Made by a program: the position numbers and the translations under genes. A DNA stretch of 64,000 nucleotides from Tubulanus polymorphus (taxonomy: Eukaryota; Nemertea; Palaeonemertea; Tubulaniformes; Tubulanidae), in the NCBI RefSeq assembly GCF_964204645.1, contig NC_134025.1:26876001-26940000 (forward strand). Direction: 5' to 3'. The number at the start of each line of letters is the position of its first letter. The stretch's first letter is position 1. Below, one piece after another: positions 53,512 through 62,894 of this stretch. The notes beneath the pieces are model-generated. The model was not told the origin of the DNA. It saw only the letters and a program-made list of their open reading frames with translations, and searched no databases.

Positions 53512-54444
53512 TTACTGAATCTTCAAAAGCATGCGTGACTTATTGACGACAAATGAACGCACTTCCTTCCCCAATAGCAAATAAATGTAAAAATTCAAAG
53601 CGTAATTACAACTTTCAAGAAATGACAGGTACGTCGAGAATATCATTGCGTGTTGTTTCACCGGAATGTAAACGTTGATTGTTGCCGGTAACGTAGTTGC
53701 CATGAAAAACCCCGAAACGGTTACCAGCATGATCGTAGTGTGTCTGGCATTGGTCGCCTTGACATCGCTGTAACCAAAATCTACATATTTATAGAGATTA
53801 TATATTACCAGCAAATTTGAAATAATGATAATCATTTGTGGTATGACAAAGAGGTAAGCAACGATAAACTGATAAGCTATCCGTTGGTCAGCCGGGTCGT
53901 AATAGCACCCGTTTTCGTCAGAATATCTCATTATAACTATCCCATAACTGGCAGCAAGCGTGTTCGGCATTAGTGTCGAAACTATCACTACTCGAGCTAC
54001 ATTAGCCGTACATATTTGACGAGCTTTCAAAGGGAATAAAACTAAAACCAATCGTTCGACGGCTATTATTACAATCAGCCACGAACTTGTACATGAACAC
54101 GTGTAAACTACGAATTCGTATAAGCTGCATAGGAACTTCGTTCTGATGCTTATTTGGAAAAAGTATCCGACGACTGGGAGAAAAGATAAGTGAAGACTAG
54201 TTCCGAGATCTGAAACAGCCAATGCTGCCAGATAATTTGCGTACGAAAAACATTTGAAATTTGCATGTGTCATGACAATAAAACTGGCCACATTTCCGAC
54301 GAAGCCGATGCCGAATACTACTGATAAGATTATCAACAAAATGAAACGCAAAGTCCCTGGTATGCTGTTCATTCCATTTAGAACTACGAATGAATAATAT
54401 GGTCGACCTATGTTGTAAGTTAGTGACGCGTTCATATTCCTCAA
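53512..54444 (-). CDS. Orphan rhodopsin-type GPCR, intronless (310 aa)
   Basis: A single open exon encodes seven hydrophobic segments with class A landmarks: GN in TM1 (N51), LAVSD in TM2 (D79), C106 and C180 for the TM3-loop 2 disulfide, ERL in place of DRY (E130-R131), Pro in TM5 (P201), and NFYIY (284-288) in place of NPxxY. TM6 lacks the CWxP core but has LPA (P253). NxS glycosylation is possible at N5 (NAS). The short third loop and short tail (about 20 residues) fit small invertebrate orphan receptors, often placed near neuropeptide receptors. The ligand cannot be inferred. Other in-frame ATGs (M4, M25) are possible starts; M1 gives the fullest N-terminus. It is convergent with gene B and divergent from CNP. 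Confidence 0.85.
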   Translation of the reverse strand: MRNMNASLTYNIGRPYYSFVVLNGMNSIPGTLRFILLIILSVVFGIGFVGNVASFIVMTHANFKCFSYANYLAALAVSDLGTSLHLSFLPVVGYFFQISIRTKFLCSLYEFVVYTCSCTSSWLIVIIAVERLVLVLFPLKARQICTANVARVVIVSTLMPNTLAASYGIVIMRYSDENGCYYDPADQRIAYQFIVAYLFVIPQMIIIISNLLVIYNLYKYVDFGYSDVKATNARHTTIMLVTVSGFFMATTLPATINVYIPVKQHAMIFSTYLSFLESCNYALNFYIYLLLGKEVRSFVVNKSRMLLKIQ

Positions 54445-55389
54445 CTAAAACGTAAAAATGTTAACGACGCAGCCCACTTAAAAACAACACAATGATATTT
54501 CAGCAAAAAGTGAGCCAATCAATGCTCCGCAATGATGTATATATCAGTACGCATGATATCCGCGGACTGAGATCGATTCACTAAGCTTGGACATTTCTTG
54601 GATTTTTTTTTATATTCCACATCGGCACACATCGATATCATATACAAGATTTCGTTTAAATCAACCGGCTTAAAAGATACGGATAGTGATACGTATCACT
54701 GAATAAGAGGGGAGTAAGATATACGAAGGGTTTGAAACGGTGAAACAACTCCGAATGTGTTAACTGTTCGATATGTGCTGCCGCGAAATATATTCTGGCA
54801 TGTGAGTATGATTCGTTATACTACTTTATTACTGTCGCCATCTACAAAAGGAACGGGAATCCCTCGGAAATGCCCGTAGTAATAGTGTTGTTATGGAAAC
54901 GTATATCACCCAACGTAATAATGGGTTTGTAGAATAAAAATGAGATTTTATTATTCTCTATGCATAACGATCATATGTTATCTCATGACAAGAGTTCATG
55001 TTTGTGACAAAAAGCCAACGTGTCTAGACAGTGCTGTGGTAATAGTCAAGTCAAGTGCCAAATTGGGTTCGAACCCCATTGTATTTAATGCAAAGCAGGC
55101 TCAAATGAAGAATACTAAATGATATGCGTAATCGGTAGTTTTTGTACAATCTATTATCAAGGAATTCTGGATTCCGCGAGATCCTTCCCTGCCTCTGTCG
55201 AATGCAGGTGAAGGAATGTACGACTAACGAATGTGACGGTTTAGCGTTAGGCATCCAGTATTCTGCCGTACCGGGGCCCGACATACGTGTCAGGTACTAC
55301 ATTGTCACAGATGTCAAACAGGTAGACAACATTCGAACACGACGCTGAACCTGTATTTCCATACCAATAGTTATATATACTACGTTATA
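54445..55389. promoter_or_regulatory. Divergent interval between the GPCR and CNP genes
   Basis: The two coding starts face away across 945 bp. Several short open frames (55-78 codons) on both strands have no recognisable domain. GGGTTCGAACCCC at 55066 resembles a tRNA T-arm, but no matching acceptor or D-arm is present. The CNP transcript start is probably near 55.3 kb, where TATATATACTACG lies shortly before the ATG. Confidence 0.35.
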
Positions 55390-56797
55390 ATGGATATCTG
55401 GACTGGTGTCTTTACTGATAATTGTCAAACTGTGGAATTTCTAAAAGAAACGAAATGTATGTTCATTATGAGAGGTCTACCTGGATCGGGGAAATCGACT
55501 CTTGCACATCAATTAATGGAGACGTATACTGATTCCATAATTTGCTCGGCTGATGACCATTTCAAACAAGCTGATGGATCATATAATTTTTACGAAGCTG
55601 AGCTCAAAAATGCTCATGAATCCTGTCAATGGCGTGCGAAATCTGCCTGCTGTAAGAATAGAAATGTCGTTATAATTGATAACACTAACGTGAAAGCCTG
55701 GGAAATGAAAGCGTATCTAGAAATCGCAAACTCTCATGGTTATTTAGTTTACACAGTTCAACCAAATACCCCTTGGAGACGAAATGTGAATGAGCTGGCA
55801 AAGCGCAACAAGCATCACGTCGCCGTATCAATATTGCAGCGAAAGTTGTCGGCATTTGAAAATGTTTTGCCTATATACTACGCTTGGATTCTGACTGGGA
55901 AGGAATCTGAAAATTTGATCACCACGGCTCAACAGTTTCTTAAAATGTGCCTCGAAGTACGTCGAGTAGTAGACGAACTTCGTGACCACATCCCACAAAC
56001 TGCCTTAAAAGAGATGAGTAAGTTTGTTTGAATCATGGATAAAATATAGATAATTGCAATTAAGAATAATTAAGAATAATTAAGAATAATTGCAATGTAT
56101 GATTATGAATAATTAAATTGCAGAAGATCATCTATACTTTACAAGACAACATTTTTCTAGTTCAATACACAATATGCATTGCACCGCTATGTTTGACCAT
56201 GATACGTCCCGTTACCAGCCGTCCGGAAGAGCATTGAGCTACTCGACACTCGTCAAAGATGTCATGGGAACTGTAGATAAATTGAACGTCACCGGGTTCG
56301 TTATAACGACGAATTCATTTTGCGCGAAAGTGAAACTGAATGAGCAACAGTTGAAAATTTTCTATCGAGATTCCGATGACGGCGGTGGAAATTCGGCATC
56401 GGCGTCGGGTGCTACGAATTGCGGCGGACGCGCGGTTAATTCTTGGAGAACAAGACATGATTCTTATCCAGCCGGCTTTAGACAAACTAGGCATGCAAGT
56501 GATATTTCGGATTTGAATTCTCGATTTACGTCGCTTAATTTATCGTCATTGGAGGCGCCATTACCCAAAGGTACCCGAGCTCATATAACTCTAGGCTGCC
56601 GTGTCGGTGTCCCGCCCGTTACGGCCGGAAATGAACTTCTCATGATCAGTAAGCTGTGGGCTGCCTCGTCCTATAAGTGGAAACAGAAATGCGATTGTTT
56701 TGAGGTTACGTACTACGGAAATGGGATGTTTTTCGTAGATCTTAACAAGCCAATACAGGTGACCACAATTTTTGCCGGTCAGTTTGCTCGAAAGTAG
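55390..56797 (+). CDS. CNP: 2',3'-cyclic-nucleotide 3'-phosphodiesterase (2 exons, 433 aa)
   Basis: Exons 55390-56017 and 56124-56797, joined through a split Lys codon (phase 1) across a 106-bp intron. CNP hydrolyses 2',3'-cyclic nucleotides to 2'-nucleotides. The N-terminal half is a P-loop kinase-like domain (RGLPGSGKST, 28-37; VIIDNTN near 98-104). The C-terminal half is a 2H phosphoesterase with both catalytic motifs, HCT (228-230) and HIT (363-365, in RAHITLGC). Length is close to the 421 aa of the human enzyme. Two differences stand out: a polar Ser/Gly/Arg-rich insertion (about 290-352) between the two catalytic motifs, and a C-terminus (FARK) without the CaaX prenylation box that anchors mammalian CNP to myelin membranes, so this form is probably soluble. 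The start is just before the conserved hydrophobic strand and P-loop, as in vertebrates. Confidence 0.93.
56061..56090. repeat. Three tandem TAAGAATAAT units
   Basis: Three exact 10-bp units fill almost a third of the CNP intron (56018-56123) and are flanked by TTGCAAT-like strings on both sides. Seen directly. Confidence 0.85.
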
Positions 56798-57160
56798 AAA
56801 ACTCTGATTCTAACAGTTACAAGAAAGGCATTAAGAAGTGTCTATTTGCAAAGTTGCGTTACAATTCTTCTTTGTTGTTTATGCCTTGCAGAATATACGC
56901 ACGCGGTTGATTAGAATTTAAATACATTGGAATTAATTTGACGTTTTCAGCAATTTTTTTTCTTCTGATATTTTTTTTCAATCACAGGAACCGAGGTTAA
57001 AATACCATACATGATTAGTTACAATGTACGTAAACAGAATTGATGTATTTCGGATGTACGATTTGACATATAAGATCAAGATGACTGCAATGATCTGTCT
57101 CCTACTTTGTACTTGTTGGTTTAAAAACCGTTATTTTTAATTCTATCATAGTGCATCTTG

Positions 57161-58020
57161 TTCACTGGCAGAGCAATGAATTGTAATTCCATTGGATGTT
57201 TTAACCCAAGGCGATCATTCAATAAATTCTAAAGTGAATTTTTTTAGGAAAAAACTTTATTTTATCATCCTGTTCACTGGCACAGCAATAAATAATCTAA
57301 CATCTCACAGCTTTTGATGTTTGTGATTATAGTTTTAATATTTAACTAAAAGTTAACAACGGTCTATATTAATTGTACATGTAATTTTATATTTTTATAG
57401 ATTAACGTATGTATTTTACATTTATCAATTTAGTTCCCGGTCACACAGCAATAAATTGTAATTTTAGAGAATTAAGATTTGAAGAATCTTTTGTGGTAAT
57501 GCTTATATGCTTTTTGTGTGCTTGGTAAAGAAAACTTTTGAGTTTGTAATTTTCTTCGAAATGGAAACTATCGATTCGAAACGCCATCGATTCGATATGG
57601 AGAAGTGAGCTCGTCTCGGTCGGTTTCCAGCAGATAAATTTGAGAAAATATAGGATTCGAACCGTAATTTGTGACCAATCTAATCTCTATCTAATAATCT
57701 AAAATACAGCTTTTGCGTTTTTAATTATGTTTTTAAAGATGTTTAACCAATGGTTAATTGTAAGTGTAATTTTACGTTTTGAAGAATAGCATTGATCTGA
57801 AGCAGTAGCACTCATTGAATTATTGTTCACGGTACCGCAATAAAATAAGAGAATAAGATTTTAAATCCTTTGTGATAATGCTTTTTGTGAACGAAATAAA
57901 AAAAAGATCAAATAGCTTGTGTGTTTGTAATTTGCTTCGAAATGATAACTTTGACATCGCCATCGAAACGGGTGTGGTGCTCGTCTACGGTCTCAGTCGG
58001 TCTCGCAAATGATTTATGAA
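57161..58020 (+). repeat. Diverged tandem module carrying AATAAA signals, 3' of CNP
   Basis: Four related boxes start near 57161, 57273, 57436 and 57826; the consensus is about TTCACTGGCACAGCAATAAAT. The first has AATGAA in place of AATAAA. The third and fourth are followed by further matching sequence: TGTGGTAATGC with TGTGATAATGC, TTCTTCGAAATGGAAACT with TGCTTCGAAATGATAACT, then CGCCATCGA, then GCTCGTCT and CAGTCGGT-like strings. The region therefore grew by unequal tandem duplication. Further AATAAA copies lie at 57221 and 57895. It may be the CNP 3' UTR with alternative ends, or downstream DNA. Confidence 0.6.
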
Positions 58021-58856
58021 AGTAAGGAGCCGCGAAAAGCCACTGCACGAATTTGCTGATGCTGCGGACTGAATACATGTGCAGACATCGCCAAATCGTC
58101 AATCGCTTTTCGTTAATCACGGTGCTATTGCACTTTCGTACCTTCCTGAAAATGTATTTCTCCATATAAGGCCTTTTCTTTATTAGTCTACTAAAGTTCA
58201 GATTTTTCAAGAAAATAGTCGGAGGGCGAAAAAGATAAAAATTATAATAGGCATTTTGAAATGGAAGGGAACAGGAAAAAACATCATAACAAAAAATTAT
58301 TTTTATTGTTTGAGTATTTTCTACATAAAACCTCGGAAGGACTGCAGAAAAAGATAAAAGTGGAGTGAAAATTGTGAGGAATTTTATTCAAACGATGGAT
58401 GAAATGGAAAAAAATTCTAAACTTGCAAATCATGAGATTGAAAATTGAGATGAACATAACTTTTACATGGTACTAAAATTAGAAATTAATCAGAAATCAA
58501 CACTAGATTGAAAATCAAGACGAACTATCCAAAAAAACGAAAAGTTTTTTTGAAAAATTGTGATGAAATTACGAAGGAAGACTAAAGAAATTTTCTTTTT
58601 ATTTGATGATTTTTGCATTCTGGGAGGCGGTCCCGTACTCTAAAAATACTCGTCCAGCTCTTTGGCCGGCTTGTGAGGACAACATTGGCCGAACATCGGT
58701 TAGGGTACCGTACGGGTTACTAGTGGACTCTGGACGGCAAACCGAGCGCTATGGTTGTGGCTGATCAGCACATGCTAGTATAAACAACAACTCAAATGCT
58801 TCAAGGATACCAGGTACTTGATGTTATTTCACACTCGTACAAAATAATGTATTAAT
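58021..58856. other. Non-coding stretch between the CNP 3' module and the LINE
   Basis: No gene is seen. The first 580 bp is A-rich with long A and T runs. About 58620-58790 is richer in G+C and is the sequence beside the LINE 3' end. I cannot assign it; a SINE-type remnant is possible but unsupported. Confidence 0.5.
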
Positions 58857-61130
58857 ATAATTCAATTCAATTCAATTAATTCTTTATTGTTCCGTAACGT
58901 AGTTAAACATTATAAGATTAAGTACAATAAAGACAGGGGGATAAAATATAACATTTTAAAGATAGAGATAACAAAAACAATAACAGTTTAATATACATAT
59001 ATACACGATGTAGACAGGTTTTCAGTAAGTGAATCAGTGATAGTTTAATTAATGGATACTGCGACGTAACACTCAGATTTCAGATTGTTTTTTTTTCATG
59101 AGTTAGACCCTTTCTCGATGTATTTCCCTAAATATTTGGCCATTTCTATAGAGGACATTATAGTTACAAATTTGACTTTATCATTTACATTCGACATGCT
59201 AGGATATTGATTATAAAATTCAACAGATCTGTTCTTAAATTATCAAATTTTGCACACTCCATTACAAAGTGGAACTCATCTTCTACTACTTCGCATCTGC
59301 TACATAAGCGTTCTTCCCTAGGGATACCTAGGTAGCGCCCTTTCTCAATCATAAGTTTGTGTGCACTGAGTCTTAATTTGGTTAGAGCTGTCTTAGAGGA
59401 AATTGGAATGTTCAGTAGTAAATAGGGTTCCAAACTGAATTCTGTTTTGAAGATCTTATATGAGTCAAGTTTGTTAAAGCTTTGAATTTTTGTTTTCCAG
59501 AATATTTTATATCGCTCTTGGAGTATGTGTTTGAACCTTTTAATATGCTGATAGGTCTGGCCAACTTCTAACAGGTTGAGACTATTTGTAGCAGACAGAA
59601 TGGCTTTTAGGAAAATAGTCCAGTCATTTGTCTGGTTTTTCATAGAACTCAAATCTTTCACCGTTATATTTACAATACTATTTACATTTGTACACATGTG
59701 GTTATAAAAGTTAATTATACGGGAAAATGCATCTATATAAATCGGTAGTCTTCCTAATTCACCGAGTACTGCTAAATTGGTAGTTTTTTTTTGTTTACAT
59801 GCAATATGAATTTGCAGAATTTGACAGTTAATTTATTGAGTAGGTCATCCTTTTCCACTACTTCCTCAATTGGGAATGTACCCTTGTTTTTGAATATTTT
59901 CTTAGCAGTGCTCGTTTTTGGTAACCAAATCTCACAACCATATAATAGGATGGGTGTTACCAAAGTGTCAAACAGCTTTAACGATACATTGGGTGGACAA
60001 TCTTGAATACCAATCATTTTTTGAATACTGAACATGGCTCGGTTAGCCGATTTGAATAGATCTTCTCTAGCTTTGTTAAAACACCCTGATGCTGTAAATA
60101 TAAGTCCTAGATATTTGTACTCTTTTACTAATTCAACATTAATTCCATTTATATAAAAATGTGTGTTAATTGGTATATGGCCATTCTTATTAAAAATTAT
60201 TGCCTTACTCTTTTCAATGTTTATTTCTAAATTCCATTTTTGACAGTATTCTGCAATTTTGTCAAGGCAGTTTTGAAGACTATGTTTAGAATTCGACACT
60301 AATACAAGATCGTCGGCATATAATAGATAATTTATCAGCATGTCGCCCAGTGGAACTGGGTCACAAGACTCATCGAATATAGACATAATATCGTTAATAA
60401 AAATGTTGAAAAGCATCGGACTCAGAGTGTTTCCTTGTTGTAACCCAATATTTGAGCTGAATTTGCTGGATGTTTGGTACGTGTTAAGTTTCACTCTACA
60501 GGTGATATTCCGATACATACTTTCAATGATGCGAATGAAGTGATCTCCTAATTCTAATTGTTTCAATTTGTATATTAGACCCTGGTGCCAGACTGAGTCA
60601 AATGCTTTTCGGAAATCAATGAAACAGGTATAGATTTTATTGGATGAGGATAATTTCTTATCGACAAGTCTCTTTAGTGTGAACATATGATCTGTGGTCC
60701 TACATTTAGGCATGAAACCAATCTGCTGAGGTACAATCAAATTGTTTGATTTCAGTTGTTTTTCTGACATTCAGGATATGACAAAACACTTTACCGAGAC
60801 AACTGCTTAAGGTAATTCCCCTATAGTTATCGGGCAATGATTTATCGCCCTTTTTATAGAGAGGAGCAATCAGACCTTCAGCCCATGAATCTGGATAGAT
60901 AAGCCGCTAGAATAAACGTAGTTAAATAATTTTGAAAGGGGCTTGACAAGATAGTCTTTCCCGTACTTTAAAATTTCGTTGGTTAATCCATCAGGCCCTG
61001 GTGACTTGTTGTTCTTCAGGGCTGATAGAGCTTCCGAGATTTCTCTTTCCGTGATAAGAATGTCCAATTCAGTAAAAGTAGGTAAATCATTTGGTAAATA
61101 TATTAAACTTATGTAGTCTAGCTGTCGTTG
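58857..61130 (-). mobile_element. 5'-truncated non-LTR retrotransposon (LINE)
   Basis: The minus strand carries reverse transcriptase and C-terminal coding sequence, a 3' UTR of about 300 bp, an AATAAAG, and a (TTGAA)n tail (TTCAA units at 58861-58876 on the plus strand). This is the usual structure of a LINE copied from its 3' end. Nothing upstream of the RT N-terminus (no endonuclease) can be recognised beyond about 61.1 kb, so the copy is 5'-truncated. The family is most like the Jockey/I/CR1 assemblage; I cannot place it more finely. No target-site duplication was found. It lies between CNP and FAM50, opposite to both. Confidence 0.85.
59185..61105 (-). pseudogene. Frameshifted LINE ORF2 (reverse transcriptase)
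   Basis: Reading down the minus strand: an RT N-terminal part (KNNKSPGPDGLTNEILKYG, about 61050-60960); then SWAEGLIAPLYKKGDK and NYRGITLSSCLGK in a second frame; then the polymerase core with FIDFRKAFDSVWH, GLQQGNTLSPMLF and YADDLVLV (catalytic Asp residues intact); and finally a C-terminal zinc-like region CSRCEVVEDEFHFVMEC. Continuity breaks at three places: near 60900, near 60770, and in an A-run near 59790. Only these shifts interrupt it and no internal stop was noticed within the three blocks. The copy is therefore dead but fairly young. Confidence 0.85.
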
Positions 61131-61675
61131 TAGGGAACCCGTAACAACGACTGGTATTCAGAACTATTGATGATGATACCAGTTTCAATGGTGTCTGGAC
61201 TCTGTTTGTAACAAAAAATAAATGAAGCTTGTTCTTTGTTGTTTGTTTTCAATCAGTGCTAGGGGTTCCGTATTTAGCAGGGAATACCGGGCACTTGGTA
61301 GAGACGGTCGCTCAGCACTGGGAGACAACAACAATATTTCTAACCTGTGGGTTCAAACAACTCTCGACACCCCTGGGTAAAAAATTACACCCGGAACCGC
61401 CAAGATCGTCGACCGTCAGTAACTTTTGCCGATCTTTTAATAGCACACTGGACAACTTGTGCGAAGTAGAACTGTTGTGGCTAAATTTTCAATGTGGCAA
61501 GTCGTAACGTACGAGTTATGCAAATAAATGCGACTTTTATTGTTTTATTGACTTCAGTCATTCGCTACTTTTTTCTTATTTCAATTCAATTTTATCAACC
61601 GAGTGCTTAGTTGCACCATCGGTTCTCGATCATTTTACAAAAGTAGCGTTTGTATATATAAATATATGCGCATTT

Positions 61676-61737
61676 AACGTTAGCGATTGACGAAAAGCAA
61701 TTGACGATTGACGATTAGCGAATGACGATTGACGACG
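61676..61737. repeat. Degenerate tandem GATTGACGA repeat
   Basis: Six or so units of a 7-10 bp motif (GATTGACGA, AATTGACGATTGACGATT, GAATGACGATTGACGA) in tandem. Seen directly. Confidence 0.65.
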
Positions 61738-61755
61738 GTACCGGTATTCCGTAAC

Positions 61756-61765
61756 TGCGCATGCG
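61756..61765. promoter_or_regulatory. NRF1-like palindrome upstream of FAM50
   Basis: TGCGCATGCG is one base short of the NRF1 consensus (the next base is T where C is expected). NRF1 sites mark many housekeeping promoters in animals. It lies 1.1 kb before the FAM50 start codon, within a CpG-rich patch, so it could mark a promoter that predates the MITE insertion. Confidence 0.3.
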
Positions 61766-62209
61766 TGAATTACGGCGATATTATCGGCCAAGGTCGTGAG
61801 GCGCGGAAATGAGAAATAGCCATTTCGGGGTTTCTCACAATTTTAATATTCAAACATTCCTTTAGGTGAAGAAACGCCTCGTCGACTATCGGAGTAAGTA
61901 TTTAGTTAATTAGTATAGATCATGGAGCAACTGCAGTAGGCCTCTAATGGTTATGTACCTTATGAAATGCGGCTCTGACTGGGAAAAGGTGACTTCCTGA
62001 AACGAAAGAGGAGTCCTTTTTTTACTTTTTTACGTTTACAAAAAATTGACCAGGTCACCATCTTGATAATCCATGATGCAACTGTTTTACCAACATGATC
62101 CAACGCGCGCCCCTCGTCTATCTCAATCATACAAAAAGGCAGGAAACGATCATATCTCCGTAAATGCTTAGTCAATCCGCAAAACTTGGTTGGGACAGCT
62201 GACATCTTA

Positions 62210-62567
62210 AGCCTAGCGCACATCGACACTGCGATTGGAGACAACTAGTTGCAAGGCAGTTTTCGGCGCATGAGAGGAACTGGCTGGATACGATCAGTTG
62301 CTTGAATGTGTCGATGTGAGCGAGCTTACGATTGGTAAGCGTCGATCTATCTCCAGTTCCAGCCAGTTGCCCATGTTCTACTTTTGAGCAACTGGTTGTA
62401 CTCAATTGCAGTCATATCCGTCGATGTGCGCGCTCTGGATCTCGACGATCGACACGCGCCATGCAGTTGCTGCAACTGACCGGTTTTAACTAGATTTCGA
62501 TGTGCGCGGATTAACCGTTCGGTAGCAACTAGTTGTCTCCAATCGCAGTGTCGATGTGCACTAGGCT
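62210..62567. mobile_element. PIF/Harbinger-like MITE, 358 bp, complete
   Basis: Terminal inverted repeats of 43 bp (62210-62252 and 62525-62567) start AGCCTAG and differ at one position only (C/T at base 8). The element is flanked on both sides by TTA (62207-62209 and 62568-62570), the 3-bp target duplication typical of the PIF/Harbinger superfamily. The interior has no transposase and is filled with partial copies of CGATGTGCGCG- and CAGTTGCT/CAACTG-type strings in both orientations. The near-identical ends imply a recent insertion. Confidence 0.85.
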
Positions 62568-62894
62568 TTAGTTACCATATCATTGATGGTAAGCTTTTAT
62601 AATCGGATTTGGCTTGTGAAAATATCCGATCGTGAAACTAAACCGCAGACAGGTTTCTGACTTCTGACATCTCAGCAATCCCAACGAGGTATTCGGTTAT
62701 TTCCGATAAAGCATTCATGCTACGCCATCTGGTGGCTGCACTTTTCACTGTTAAGTCTTGTGGTGTTGTCTCAGTCTGACCTGCTGAGTCAGAGTGTCGC
62801 ATTTATTGTCACCGATATTCCAAGAACAATGATTAACTTAAAATACAATTGTTTTACTTCATAGTCTGTGAATTAAAGGGTCATCTTCCTCATC

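Larger units (their letters stand above)
61131..62209. other. Non-coding stretch 5' of the MITE and FAM50
   Basis: No gene is supported. An open frame of 92 codons at 61229-61507 has no recognisable domain. The stretch holds a tandem ATTGACG tract (61.68 kb) and a CpG-rich patch with an NRF1-like site (61.76 kb), which could belong to an upstream FAM50 promoter. Confidence 0.4.

Noticed and set aside
55060-55085. tRNA-like T-arm (GGGTTCGAACCCC)
   Set aside because: No matching acceptor stem, D-arm or anticodon arm on either strand; the palindrome alone explains the resemblance.
59791-60543. Plus-strand open frames across the LINE
   Set aside because: They are antisense shadows of the reverse transcriptase frame.
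61960-62405. Minus-strand open frames across the MITE
   Set aside because: They are chance frames through the inverted-repeat element and its flank, with no transposase motif.
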